DNA from: Welwitschia mirabilis
Taxonomy: Eukaryota > Gnetophyta > Gnetopsida > Welwitschiales
Reading direction: 5' to 3'
Length of the DNA: 30,014 nucleotides
Assembly (NCBI GenBank): GCA_051453625.1
Contig: JBOZIK010000001.1
Coordinates: 169,424,458 to 169,454,471, forward strand
Shown here piece by piece: positions 8,141 through 21,300 of the stretch (positions within the stretch are counted from its first letter, which is position 1; each line of letters begins with the position of its first letter). The position numbers and the translations under genes were made by a program. Below the pieces are notes generated by a model, which was given only the letters and a program-made list of their open reading frames with translations, was not told the DNA's origin and did not search any database.

Positions 8141-10491
8141 AATAAATCATGTTAATCCGACTCTTGCTAAAACTGCTAAATTGACCTACATGTGGTTGCT
8201 TCTCTGATATCGTCTCTAATATATTAGATGATGCAATATTTCTAAAATTTTTTTGACCATGGAGCTTGAGAGATTTTATTGTAGAAAATATTTACATCCT
8301 ACACCTAGTTCAGTGGGAGTACACTCAATACTTGCTTTTTCATTTTTTTATGCAATTTTAGCTTGAACAGAAAAACTCTAGTGGTGGGAAAGAATGGAGA
8401 AGAAAAAGGGGCCACATAGAATATGGCAGAAGAGGGAAATAAGAATATTTGGTATAGACAGTAACTTCCAATTTGGTTATGCGTGTGCAGAATTTAATGC
8501 AAATGTTTTTGAGCCTTCCTTTTGCAGATCTTTGTTGAAAGTAAATGCTAAGATAATTATAAACAGACATATTTTATTTGAACACATAAACCAAGTTGGA
8601 TCACCGTGATTTTGGTAGGAAAGAGTTGTTATGTTTTTCATTTAATGATTCAAACAAAGTTTGGTGACACTGATTATTTGAAGCTTGTCATGGTTTTCCA
8701 ACTTTAGGTATGGCAAACACGACGTGTATGAGACATGGTGTTTCTTGTGGCATGGATATTGGTAGTAAGGCTCTTTGAGATGCAATGTGCTTGTTTCGTG
8801 AATGAGGCAGAGTTTGCAAACTCTCTTATTATTTTATAATAAATAAGAAAAACAAAAGTACTTTTTTAACTATTTTTTAAAAACATGAATAATTTGACCT
8901 TAATATACATAGTTATTAATATAGTGTAGTTATTAATGTTACATTCAAGATTACATTTTACATCTTAACATTTTAAGTCCGATTGTGTATGTAGTACTAT
9001 ATTGTGTGGGTTATCATAAAACTTATTATTGGGTGACTTGTTATCAAGCGATTCATATTATGTAATAAGATGAAGGGTCGTTTTGTATATAAGTAATATG
9101 GCTACCCTATTCTATGTAAAATTATAGATGTCTATATCAAATTAACGTGTTCAACATACTTTCATATTAAAATTATTGTTATATTAACAATTTTTTGTTT
9201 TTGTGTTAACATTTTCATTTTACAATTATTTTGATGTCATGAAGTTTCTTTCATTAATAGGAAAATATATGGAAACCTTAGTTGATGCAACATACAATGC
9301 AATCAATGTCAGGGAACTCAAAATCTCATTAGTAGGTTTCAAAATCAAAGTCATCTCACAACAAAAATTAAAGAAACACTTCAAATACAAGATATAGCTA
9401 AAGTAAATATGACATCTATTAACATTGTGGATGCATGTTTCAATGTGGGAAGTCATATATAATATAATTAATATGATCCTTTTTCTAATGAAATGATGTA
9501 CATCTCATATTCATATATATTTTTTGGATAGTTTTGTTTTACACATTATATTTTAAGTGGATAAAACAATGAATATGCAAGTATCACATTTTTTTGTCTA
9601 CATGTTAAATGTCCTAAGAATCCTATTAAGTTTAATTTCTTACATCTTTGTGGTTTCAAAAATTGATTTCATATACACATTTTCTGATGTCAATCTCGTT
9701 TCGGTTCCTTGCTGTTAGTAAGTATAGAAATTGTGATACCTAAATTCCTTTTCCCTTACAACAAACTTTATCCTTAATACAATTTACTTGTGTTTGATTT
9801 ACCTCTATTAAGAAAGTAGTACTTAGAGAATAATTGTCTTCAACTTCATGCTCTTCATCCTAGAATAGATTCCTTGATAGTCCATTGAGGTTATCAAGTT
9901 TCCATGGAATAATGTTGAGCTTTCTTTCATGAGTTAGCATATCTTAGCAAAAATGATGCTTGATATTATATGATATTTAACAAATTCCATCAAGTATAAA
10001 AGAATAAACTTTGTCTTTCATTAAGTTCAGATATCATGAATTGTGTATATAACTAGTAGGATGCTGACCTTTGTTTGGTTTCAAAACCTCTAGATGCCTT
10101 ATATGTCACATTGCAAAACTTCTTTTTTATAAAATTAAGATAATGTTATAAATCAAAATAAATATAACCACAAAAAATCATTTTGTTTGTAAGGAAACAA
10201 AAGTTCCTTTGCAATAGTGACGAAAATACAATCTAAATTTGTATAGTGGCGAGTACTCACTAGGAATCTAAAATATAGAATTGAAGTCAAATTCATATTT
10301 GTGTCTTCCATGAAAGCATGTTTCACATTTAATAGCTTAAAATCTTTAAAATTAATTTCATTTTACTTTTATGCAAAAATTAGATTTTAGTTTTGTACAA
10401 AACTTAGTGGCCTTGTATACTAACGTTATCTACTTTCTTTTATGAGTTATCATGATCCCAACTTAGTAATAAAGAGGATTGCTTGCTTATC

Positions 10492-10631
10492 TTAGAAATG
10501 ACACTCCCTAACAAAATCTCACTTCATCCAAGCCTCTAAAACAGCTTTCAAAATGATTAAAAAAGTTTTTAATGAAAATTTACTCTCATCATATTTGGTT
10601 TTAGAAATGACACTCCCTAGCCAAATCTTAC
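10492..10631. repeat. Diverged direct repeat, 109-bp period
   Basis: The 31-base segment TTAGAAATGACACTCCCTA followed by R-CAAATCTYACT-like sequence occurs at 10492-10522 and again at 10601-10631, differing at a few positions. The spacing implies a 109-bp tandem duplication whose remaining sequence has diverged. Confidence 0.6.
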
Positions 10632-10687
10632 TTTATTGAACTCAAATCTTTTTAAAAGCAAATAAACACTTTTAATGAAGATTTGCA

Positions 10688-10768
10688 TTTAGCGTACTTG
10701 GCTTGGCTTTTATACATGTTAGATCACTTTTAGCGTACTTGGCTTTTATACACGTTTGATCGCTTTAG
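10688..10768. repeat. Two-copy tandem repeat, about 41-bp period
   Basis: TTTAGCGTACTTGGCTT followed by TTATACA-Y-GTT-W-GATC is repeated back to back. The first copy carries an extra GGCTT, a small internal slippage duplication. Confidence 0.65.
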
Positions 10769-11301
10769 GCTAAAAATTACATATAATTGGCTTTCACAAA
10801 TTATCATATGGTTGAAAAGTCACTATTTCAAATACCAAATTCACTTACATTTTAGAAGAAACTAGCATTAAATAAAAATAAAAATATTTCTATTCAAAAA
10901 CTCTAGATTATAGATCCTTGAAATGAAAATCTTTAAATGTCAAATACCTTATGTCTAACAAAGGAAGAGACATGAAATTAAAATGAAGTTAACAAAAATA
11001 TATCCCATCTCTTCATGGATTCTTGGTTATTTTAGTGTTATTATTGCACTAATAACTTCAACAACATTTACTATCTCCATGAAAGCTACAAACTTGTCCA
11101 AAACATGGCATCTTTTTGTACCATTTCATGTTCTCTTCGTTAGATTAGTACATAGCTGCAAAATGTTAGCGATTCTCAAAACATCTTGACAAGACTTCTT
11201 ACATACATTGATCCCCAGATTTAGACAATTTCCACTTCTTATTAGAAACTCTAGAATAACTAAGAGATATTGTAAAACTCCAAATTCTTTTCTGTAACCT
11301 T

Positions 11302-11406
11302 TTGGAGAAATAAGAACTCTTAAGTATCCAACAATGATACATTAACCATCCTTATTGGAGAAATAACAATTTGAACTATCCAACAATGATAGATTAACCA
11401 ACTCCT
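11302..11406. repeat. Two-copy 53-bp tandem repeat
   Basis: Two adjacent copies (11302-11354 and 11355-11406) share TTGGAGAAATAA and TATCCAACAATGATA-S-ATTAACCA, with a diverged middle part. They end at the A20 run. Confidence 0.7.
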
Positions 11407-11426
11407 AAAAAAAAAAAAAAAAAAAA
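11407..11426. repeat. A20 homopolymer
   Basis: This is an uninterrupted run of 20 A directly after the 53-bp tandem repeat. It could be a simple-repeat expansion or the tail of a retroposed sequence, but no target duplication or source gene is apparent. Confidence 0.8.
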
Positions 11427-12728
11427 TCAAACGAGTTGTGTCATGCTTGCAATGCCCAGGAATGCATAATTTACCAATTTAATCAGTTTGATCCAATTGT
11501 AGGTTATAACCTTGTAATTTAAATTAGGCTAAATTCCATTGTTTTACAATGTAACAGAAAACAATGTATGTGAAATCCAAATAGGCTGCTGTTTCCACTA
11601 TACAACCAAATTGACATTGAAGAACAATGAATATAACTATTATCATTCTATTGTCTTCAATACCTACCCATTTATCAGCTTATCAAAAATGCTGCCATCT
11701 AACATGTCCAATTCCTCCTCAACATCAATTTGGTTTTGCTCAATTTTGTTCTATTGATTTCCGGTTTCCTATCATAATCAACATTGCCTATATTACACAC
11801 GTGTCCCAGCTAAGACAATGTGCGCTTCGTTATGTTCATCTTGATGCAAATCAATAGACCTTTCCTTTTTGTACATATTTCAGAAGCTAAGAATATAGTT
11901 CCAAGCCATGACATTTTTTCTGTAGTATTCATTATTTTCTTGTTAAACGAGATTCACTTGAAGGCATTATTTCATTACAAGAAAAAGCTTCTAGTAGAAT
12001 ATGAAGGGAAAATTTAATTGAAGACAGTTTCACATGCAGTTTACTATTACCTAGGTAGGATAGCAATGACAAGACAATGTATGCTTACCATCTTGCACAG
12101 GCAAGTCCCATGTATGCCTTTCCAATATCATGACTCAAATCTTAGTTCTCATTGTATTGGTGTGTCCCATTTAATTCAGGTAACCAAAAATAAAAGAGAG
12201 AAAAGAAAGCAAAAACTCATGAAAACGTTGTACGTGTACCTCAACATAAGAATAGAGCAATTAAGTTTCTATTGCTCATTCTCTGCTGTTACCATGCTTA
12301 GATGTAAAAGATAATAACACTTATGTGGTGAATTGATTATTTCCATGACACATCTTGTCTCCAGTACTCGATAGATGCTACTTGTGGGTATGAGAAGCAG
12401 TTGCAAGAAATGTTTCATGGAAGCCGCACATGGAAAACAACCAGAACTATGATTTGACCTATGATTTCAGGTAAGGGAACAGACGAATAATTATCAGATT
12501 CACATTACCAACACTAAAGTTTTAAAATCATAAGTTTGACTGAACAAGGAACACAACCGGTTTGATTCTTGAAAGCAAAATCTTAATTTCATATTTAGTT
12601 CACTGCAAATTACTTAGCAAAAGTTGAGTGGTAAACGATAAAGATTGGATAATAACATGGCAAACTTGCCTCTAAAACATCAACAAAAAGACACTGTCGG
12701 AAAGTATTTTCTTCCTCCAAGAAAATTT

Positions 12729-15329
12729 TCATAGCCAGGGTTGCCACCCTACCCAAATCCGACCAAGCAGATTTGGGTCAGTTGCCTGATCAATAAGACA
12801 GTCCACCTGTTCTTGTATAGAGTGGCACACCCTTCTTTTGATGCGAGCTCGGATGTTATGCTCAGGACTGCCACAGACAATTTCTTCAAGATATTTCAAA
12901 TATGGCTTGTTGGCATGTATAGAGGAATGGAGTTCTGATATAATGATCTCTGCTGGGTTCCAAAAATTCAACTTACGGTGAGCAGTTTCTATTTTTAAGG
13001 CCACATGACGTTCCTCCTGGGAACTTATGTGACAGGATTGACTTGCAGCTGAACCTTCAAGGGGATCTATTTTCCGTATGCTTGAAATTTTCATTGCTTC
13101 ATTTCTCCAGTCAACAAGTGGCTCATTGGTGAAGACATCCAATACAGCTGAAAGAATTTCTCTATTTGAATGCAAGGCGGAAAGTGTGCATATCATGTCA
13201 TTTCTCAAGAGTCCAGTTGAATCTAAAGGAAGGAGCACATTTGTAAACTGAGGAGTTAGCCTGAATGGTATAAGCTCTGGTACAGGAAGAAGAATTACAC
13301 CCGCCCCAAAACTGTATCCAAAATCAATAGGAACAAGCATGCCGTTTTTAACATCTATCAAAAAATTTGACAAGTGCCTATCTCCAACACCAGCTATGTA
13401 ACCACAGATGCTCAATGCAGCCAAACTTCGAACAAATTTTGAACGCAAAGCAAGAAACGATTCTGCACTGGTTGCCAATTTTGAGATCCCCATCTTAAGG
13501 GCATCCCACGGCACCTGAGAAATTAAAGCATTCATTTTCTGTCTTACTTCATCTGATTTTACTTTATGGTACATGTTTGTGTAACTTGCAGATAATTTTA
13601 CTGATGAACCCCCTCGTTTTTGTACCCATTCCTGGTATTCGCTGCGTAAATGAGAAAGCAAAACTGACGGTGTACTCTTTTCCTGTTTCAATGGTGATCG
13701 TCCCTTTGATGGAAGCACACTGACCACCCCATCCTCTATTACATCCTTAATGACCCTGGTATCTTCTACAAACTCAATAATTCCACACTGCTTTGATACA
13801 GGAATGACTGTGTATGTTCTCAAAAAAAGATCCCTCTTAGCACAGGCAGGATTTCTAGATAGGATGGAGTTCATAACCTCAAATAGTTGTTCAATCCTCT
13901 GATCCAATCTCAAATCCTCTCCTCCTTTTACAAGAAACTTGTAGTCGTTCTCATCAGAGCCTCTCATTTTTAATATTTTTGGACGTTGTTTTGAGCTCAA
14001 ACATATTAGACTTTGGTCAAAGCTAAGCAATCTAACATGTGAACATGGGTCAGGTTGCTTATACCTGCTGTAGCTACCAGGCATTTCTATGGCTGCCTTG
14101 GTAAATTCTCCCTGGTCTTCTGAGAGCGATTGAATTGAGCTTACACTTCCATTTTTCATAATTTCACCAGATCCATCAAATTCAGCCATCCATTTTGAGA
14201 GAGAGCTAAGGTTTATCTTTCCTGACTGCAAGTTCTTTTGTGATTTACCTAGGTTTTCTAAAACGTCTTTGATAGATTCAGAAAATGTCTTTTCATCCAT
14301 CCCTTTCAATTTACAACCATGCTCACCAAATGCTTTCAAGATCTTTTTGGAGTAATTTTGAGCAAACTTTATATTATATTTCCCAGATTTTCGAATCTCA
14401 TGGGACATGGCCTTGACGTCTAAGCAATCTTTAAACATTTGCTCAAATGCTGCCTCTGCAGCTTTATGATTTCCCATACTCACAAAATTTTTTATATTTG
14501 AAATCCAGTAATCTAAGCGCTGCTCTGGGAAAATGAGATCTTGAAGTGCATAGGTAAAACCCTCCAAAAAAGGATTACGTAAAAGAACCTCAATTTTTTC
14601 TGTTCTTTGCTGTCCTACAGGTCCAAAATCCAATCGACTCACATTAAAGGGAAAATAAAGAGCTTGCGGATACAAATTGGCAATGTCCTCTAGCACACTC
14701 ACAAGCACAGCACCCTCTTCTTTGTCGATCACAGCGAGAATTTGTGGGATCCATGCTATGAATAGCGAGCATGGGACCCCATTCAGTTGTCTCACAAACT
14801 CTGAATGAGTATCAGGATAATGGTTAAGTAATGTTAGAACTCTAGCAATGCCATGCTGATATTTTATTGAACTGTCCAGTTTTACGGCCTTCAATATGTA
14901 CTTTACGACCAATGCTGGATACACAGATGAATGTGGAAGCCCAACAGATGGAACTCCCTCTCTAAGTTTTGCCTGGAGCTCTTGGAAACAATTCCCATGG
15001 CTTCCTGATGAAAGAACTTCATCACAGAAAAATGCAAATTTCAGATAAATTTTTGCAAGCTTTCCAGTTGTGAATACAGTTTTCTTTCCAAATTGATCAG
15101 TACTTGAGATTTCAGTGAACAAACTTGAATATGCTTTATATGCAGAACTGAATAATGAAACACAGTTTGCTACTTCATGGGAACTAATACAATCTCCTGA
15201 CAATGCTTTTAACGAAACCATTGCAAGCTGAGAAGTTACATTCCCTTCAAGCAACTTCAAACTGGCTTTACAGTTTGGTTCACTTCTGTATGATGGTTTT
15301 CTTGCCAGGGAAGTTACATAGTCCTGTAC
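12729..15329 (-). CDS. PRKDC: DNA-PKcs exon G (2601 bp): end of FAT, kinase and FATC domains, stop
   Basis: The acceptor is GATTCTTGCAG and the exon ends with TGA at 12731-12729. It holds residues 2041-2906. YPALVVKYILKAVKLDSS matches the family's FAT segment. The kinase domain covers about 2490-2760, with ATP-site Lys 2508, catalytic loop GDRHLSN (Asp 2690, Asn 2695) and DFG Asp 2709. The 19-residue spacing between the two aspartates equals that of human. PVPELIPFRLTPQF then LPLDSTGL is the conserved activation-loop and C-lobe segment. The last 35 residues are a full FATC. One change from the usual sequence is LRLDQR where LRQDQR is common. The catalytic half being encoded in one exon is unusual compared with the many-exon vertebrate gene. 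Confidence 0.95.
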   Translation of the reverse strand, partial: VQDYVTSLARKPSYRSEPNCKASLKLLEGNVTSQLAMVSLKALSGDCISSHEVANCVSLFSSAYKAYSSLFTEISSTDQFGKKTVFTTGKLAKIYLKFAFFCDEVLSSGSHGNCFQELQAKLREGVPSVGLPHSSVYPALVVKYILKAVKLDSSIKYQHGIARVLTLLNHYPDTHSEFVRQLNGVPCSLFIAWIPQILAVIDKEEGAVLVSVLEDIANLYPQALYFPFNVSRLDFGPVGQQRTEKIEVLLRNPFLEGFTYALQDLIFPEQRLDYWISNIKNFVSMGNHKAAEAAFEQMFKDCLDVKAMSHEIRKSGKYNIKFAQNYSKKILKAFGEHGCKLKGMDEKTFSESIKDVLENLGKSQKNLQSGKINLSSLSKWMAEFDGSGEIMKNGSVSSIQSLSEDQGEFTKAAIEMPGSYSRYKQPDPCSHVRLLSFDQSLICLSSKQRPKILKMRGSDENDYKFLVKGGEDLRLDQRIEQLFEVMNSILSRNPACAKRDLFLRTYTVIPVSKQCGIIEFVEDTRVIKDVIEDGVVSVLPSKGRSPLKQEKSTPSVLLSHLRSEYQEWVQKRGGSSVKLSASYTNMYHKVKSDEVRQKMNALISQVPWDALKMGISKLATSAESFLALRSKFVRSLAALSICGYIAGVGDRHLSNFLIDVKNGMLVPIDFGYSFGAGVILLPVPELIPFRLTPQFTNVLLPLDSTGLLRNDMICTLSALHSNREILSAVLDVFTNEPLVDWRNEAMKISSIRKIDPLEGSAASQSCHISSQEERHVALKIETAHRKLNFWNPAEIIISELHSSIHANKPYLKYLEEIVCGSPEHNIRARIKRRVCHSIQEQVDCLIDQATDPNLLGRIWVGWQPWL

Positions 15330-18300
15330 CTGCAAGAATCAAAGATCAGATTCAGTTACCATTAAACACGAACTTTGCTTCCATATGTCTTAGAAGTGCA
15401 TTATAAATGTAGGGATATAGAGCTTTAGTGACACATTTTGTTTATAGTTCCCTCCATCTCTCTACAAGAACATACACAAGCACCTCACTTAGAGATAAGA
15501 CACTGCAATGATGGAAAGTAAGTAAATGTCTATCAAATCAGATTTTTTGGCCCTGCTTAACGCAGTGCTACTGATCTTGAGGAGAAAAAAAATATCATTG
15601 ACTTGTGTTTTAATAATTCCTTGCTTTTGTTACGCTGATACGGTTGAAGGTTATCATCTTATATCGCAAACTAACTAATGTTAATAATCACTTTAGACTA
15701 ATAGCTTAAGAATATGACTATTGCCATAGATTACTAATTAAGTGGAGATAAGATTTAAATTCAAATTTCCAAATATTCCATAGTATTGAACTGGCTGCCA
15801 GTCACAAGATATTCATGAGATCTTCAAACCGCTCAATGTGCAATTGAATCACATTTTATTATTATTATTCGGGAACAAGTTTATGGGAAACAGTTCCACA
15901 CAAATTGTTTGGCTGGGTGAAAACCCACAGATGGCCCCACCGACCTTGGGAACTGACGATCCAATGTGTAGGTCGTATGACCCACACATCATAAGATCCA
16001 CACTGAAGATAGTGTAGCTCTCACTTGATGCAACCTAGTAGACATGGTTGAAACACTATACTGGGCTTTTTGGGAAGGAGATTTCCAGCAGACCTATTTG
16101 AAGTATACAGAGTAGAGAAGAAAGAAGGCCTATTGGCCAAGTGTGTGTTCAATGAAAGGAATACATTTTAATCTTTAAACCAAATCTTGGCTGTTTGGTT
16201 AGGATAATACCCAATTCGAATTAGGCCAATTTTGAGAACACACCCCTAGCCTTTATTATGGCCAATCTTGGGGGAAAATATTCCTAAGTCAAATATCATG
16301 ATGAGATTCTTTACAAGTGGTAATACAAAAAGTGATCCTAGGGACACAAGCACTGATGTAAGTGTGAAGCATATACATTTTTATTACGACTCACTAGAGC
16401 TTGTAGTAAACCTGTGCAATGCTGCAGAAAGGACAGTGTGAGTATTCACATGGAAGTTAACGACAACGAGGCATGCTGGCAACAGCTGGACAACTCAAAA
16501 CTGATTGAAAATGTACCAAAGTTAATTGATAGATATTTAAATAGTGAAACTGATGTGAGATGAATAACATGAAAGTAAACAGCTCTTAAGAGATATAGAA
16601 ATTCATGGGGGCAAACATTGCTGAGGAGCACACTGTTGCAATCTCTATCAACAACAAAGGGAAAATTGCAGAAATGGGATACAGCACACAGGTGACTCAG
16701 CATAGAATCACCTCTTCTTGTTCTATATCCATAGGGAAATAATGCATAGCAAATGGAAATTGTAATAACAAGGTAAAGTATTTTTCAGGATCTCACACAA
16801 GGAATCTCCAATCTCGTGAACTGATGAAAGGATGCAAAGACTAAGGTTATTTCCCTTTTCCAAAGGACAATAGAAACTCTAAATCAACATGCCTACGGAA
16901 AGAACCGTAAATAAGAACATGCTATGGGTTTTGTACTCTAACCAATTTTTACGCTAAAAATAATGTATCAACAATGAAACAGTATTATTTAACAAGTAGA
17001 CTTGGTTTCAAACCCATTGATATCCCACTTGAAGAGAATCTCTTTGTCATTAACGGCTGCAAGAAATGCACAGCTTTCCAATACATCCATATCATGTATT
17101 GGAAAGCTGTAAACCACATCATGCTATTATTAGTTTATTACCACATGCACTCATTATGCTCTTGGTAATGAACAGCACAGACCACATTGCTCATCAAGTG
17201 AAAAGCAACCATAGTAGTAAACCAAGCATCAGGCAAATATCTCTGCAATAAGATCCATTCACCTCTAATTACATATGCACATGCACACACACATATTCGA
17301 CCTTACCATTTGCACTTTATTATCAAGTAAATTGCACCTTTGTCAAGATTGCTGTGTATCATTTTAATATATTCAAAGCACATTTAGAACTAAGGTAACA
17401 AGTGAACAGCTTAGGAACTTCGAATACTTATAATGTGTTATCCGCATTTAGTTTGTATTTCCTGTTCCTTGATAAATGTAATTTATTATATCTTGCATTT
17501 TCTTCAATAAAAGTAAGAGATACATAGTTCATAATTGTTTTGATTTCTCTGGCGTTTTAGATACAAGCAGAAACACATAAACAGAGACCAGAGTCGCCAG
17601 ATTGAGCTGTAATTATTTTAGTCTTCTTTCATTTAATCTCCCAGTGTTGTACCTGATCATTTTGCCACATCATTAGCACTCATTATGTAGGATGAATTTG
17701 AATTGTTGCGTAGTTTTTGCTAAGCAGCTGTCATCAAACTGCAAATTATGTTCGTGGGACAATTTTTAGTTTTTGCAAGTCTAACTTAATTCACAAAGAA
17801 TGCCTAAATAAACACATAAATCTTTCATATCCTAATAATAAAGTTTAGTTCCATATTTCTATAACGTAGGCAAAGAAGTATAACCTGTTGAAGCATCTTC
17901 ATTGCTTCAGAAGAATTCATATTTAACTCACGATTTGCTTGAAGACACCTCAATTTTACAATGCTCTTCACATAATTGATATCCAAGTTATTTTTCTTTG
18001 ATGATCCTTCAAGCTCTGCCATATACTGGTTCATGTATCCCTATAAAAATAATGGCAAACTATCTCAAATAGATATACGAATTGGAAACTTATGCTTAAT
18101 ATTGAAAGAAAAGCATTTGACATATCAACTTGCTTCTTATATCTATCATCTTGAAGATTTCACAAGATTTCAATTATAAGAAATGTAGAATTCTTGGAAG
18201 CATGATTAGTAAATAGACTAAATCTCAAATGAAGTTTAAGGTCTTAGAGGGGCAACAAATGAAAACATTTTTTAAAAATATAACTAGAAAGAAGATGACA

Positions 18301-21300
18301 CAAAGAAATCTCTTTATTGAGAATGGGCTTGATAAAATTGACAAGAATTCAAATAAACTCATAAGGCCAAATATAAGAGGAAAGATTTAGAAAAACGTCA
18401 AAATTTCAATACTATTTCATAGTAAATAGAAGCTATCTTTGCATTCAGAAGAAAACAGATAAATGTTACATCAAAAACAAAAACACGTGAACCTTGCAAG
18501 GCACCAAAAATCTATAAATAATTAATGTGCATAAAAAATTCAAGTCAAGATTTTTGCCTTGTTAAAAATGAGGCATTTGTTTATACCTTACACTGAGTAA
18601 AGATCAGTTCTACAGTCTATGCTTGGTTGTCAAAATCAGATGTCAGTATGCCCTGTGTGCCCTTTTTTGGCACATCAAGTAGGTTAAACTTCATGGGGTT
18701 GTTTAGGGGTGAAGAAGCATGTACCAATGTTAGAAATGGAATTGAGCACATGGAAGCATCATAGAAGGAGGTCCTGTAAATTGGAAATTAACTTGGAAAA
18801 GGCAAAACACCATGTGAAATGGGATTACATGACTTCCTACAATGCATAATCCATCCTTGCAAAGTGAGGAGACTCCTCCACCTTTAAGGAAAAGTGTCAA
18901 GTTGAAGTGTGTTAACACCCCATCATCCTAGAATGATAACATAGGACCTAGGCATGGAGGTTCAATGATACCCTGACTGCATAACAGACCACACCCACAC
19001 AAACACCCGTATGCTCTATAGCTAAGCCTGTTAAATGGCTAAATAACCCAGCCGGTCTCATATCCTGTGGATTTTTAATAGGAGACCCATCCTTGATCCC
19101 ATGAAAGGGTTCCAATGACCTTTGAAGTCGGTTGCAGAAGTATGTGTACGCTATGCATTTCACCATGCCATATATGAATTGGATCTTTTAGATAAATTGC
19201 CCCCCTTACCCAGTGAAGGAAATTGAGATGGCGTTTGTATGTTTTTATGATCAGTCTCTATTGAATGGCTCATGTCATACATGAAACACTTTGTTCCCCC
19301 ATCCTACAAAGTTGCGTAAATGCCTTTCTTTATGAACATGTAATTACCTTAAAATCCATCAGAGTTTAACCCTTATTTGGGAGATTACATTTTACACCCT
19401 TTCAAGAGTAGGTCTCAGCTAATAAATTAAACTCTACCTGCATCTCGCTTGAATGGATGAAAAATATGAGGGCTCTTAAGCCTCAAAAAACAGAGCAATA
19501 GGTAAAGTTGAAAGCAAATAAGGGCTAAACATTAACATAAAAGCTTGAATGTCTTCTTCTCAAATCCTGCTTAAGTATAATGGATGGAGTTCATGCACAC
19601 TTCAAATGGACTCTTAGATGACTAGAACAGTGAAGCTACTATATTTGAGGACAGTAAAGTCAGTGGAGCTCCTTTCTAGAAGGCTGACTGCAATAGTGTT
19701 GACAGCTTTAAGACTTGATGATGTAAGATCCCAGTTGAATGCTTGAGGACATGTTATAAAAGATCTTACAAAATGCCCCCAAAAGTGGTTGAAGACCATA
19801 TGCTTATAGTTACGTTTATCCCAGAATCTGAATTGAGATGCTTTAGGAAAGTTTCGATAGGCTTATTGGCTGTAAAAAATAACGTTTGAGCCTCCATATT
19901 TGCATTCTAACATCTGCTATTAATTATATATTATTGATTATTTGTTTGAATTATGTTTGGCAATAAGGGAACCCTATATCAAACATTTCATCACTCAATA
20001 AGGGACAGGCTGTCAATTTAAAATGTTAATCTGTTTCTCATTTATGTCTGTTGCCATAAGGTCTTCTTTGGAACCTAAAAATGCCACTTTTCTTCAATTT
20101 TTGAACAGCAATTCACACAATGGTTATGATTACCTAGGTCAACTTTCTCTATACTGCCTTGCACACGAACTATTTTGATACTATCATAATTTATGGAATA
20201 GACTGGATAACTTACTTCTACATTACCTCATGTACATTCAAAGTTCAACCACATATGCGTTTTTGCCATGAACTAAACCTGAGATATATGACTTATGTAT
20301 CTTATATTATCTAGGTGATATCCTATTCATTTTCTAAACACAACCCAAACTTTATATATACTCTTAACATGTGTTAAAAATAAATTTCCGACTTATTTTA
20401 TGTTTACTATTTAATCAAGATATTGAATCTAGGATAAAAATAATGTTCTTACTTCATTTAACTTATCTGCTTTCTAATTATTAAGATAAAGTAGTGTTCA
20501 TGTTAAAATCTAGCACTTCAAATTAGCTGCTCATCATCAGATCACATACAATACCCATAGTCTTTCCAAAAATGTTGCCGAGGAAGTATGTAAGTGTGGG
20601 AAGAAAAATTTGACTCTCACAAGATGGGAAAAAATCTGAAAGGCAAACACTGAGCCATCCATTCAAGAGCTACTGTTATTTACTGAAGCCTGTGAACAAA
20701 TGGCTTGTTAACTTGGTTAAATTCATTGTTCTAGAAGGGAAGCCACCTGTGAATCGTGATAGTTGGAGACACTCACAAATCATGGATCAAGAGATTTCTG
20801 CTGGTTGCCAGAAGAAGCAGTGTAAATTTTTATTTTGAAAGAATTAACAGGAAATTTATATTTTTATTTCTTACCTGAGCTGCATCATATGAGCCTTGCA
20901 ACATTAGCCCTCTTGCAGACTCGAATAAGACATTTGCCTTCTCAGACTCTAGATTACCAATCATCTGTCTCATGAAGTCCTCAGGTGATTCCTGTGCTTG
21001 TTTTCTTAACAAACCCTGAAACTTCTGAAAATATAACAAGCGGTTTTGTACAATATCATCCCATGCTTCCACATTGTCAAACTCAGGGGATGGCCAACGC
21101 CTTTGCCATTCTAATACCAATCTGGCAAAGAATGAGACTATAAGTTGAAGTACGCAGTTAAGAAAAACATCAAATACACAGAAGCACATGAAATTTCTTT
21201 AAAACAACCTCTTTGTCTGTATATTTATACTCATAAGCTCATGACAGAAAACAATATATATGGTTATATAACAACAATGAACTATGAGAGAGCTTAAAAC

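Larger units (their letters stand above)
8141..12728. other. Long AT-rich intergenic spacer with local tandem duplications
   Basis: No gene is recognised on either strand and all open frames are short and of biased composition. The spacer separates two convergent genes (trihelix plus strand, DNA-PKcs minus strand). It contains three small tandem duplications (listed separately) and an A20 run. The part next to 12728 must include the DNA-PKcs 3' UTR, but no canonical AATAAA (TTTATT on the plus strand) was seen in 12330-12728. Confidence 0.55.

Noticed and set aside
12018-12314. 98-residue plus-strand open frame
   Set aside because: No family resemblance; its composition is that of the surrounding AT-rich spacer.
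15960-15995. Imperfect palindrome (GTGTAGGTC and GACCCACAC)
   Set aside because: The arms are nine bases with one mismatch, which is expected by chance in a window of this size.
18600-19250. Less AT-rich block in a DNA-PKcs intron as a possible transposon
   Set aside because: No termini, target duplication or coding motif could be found; only the composition is suggestive.
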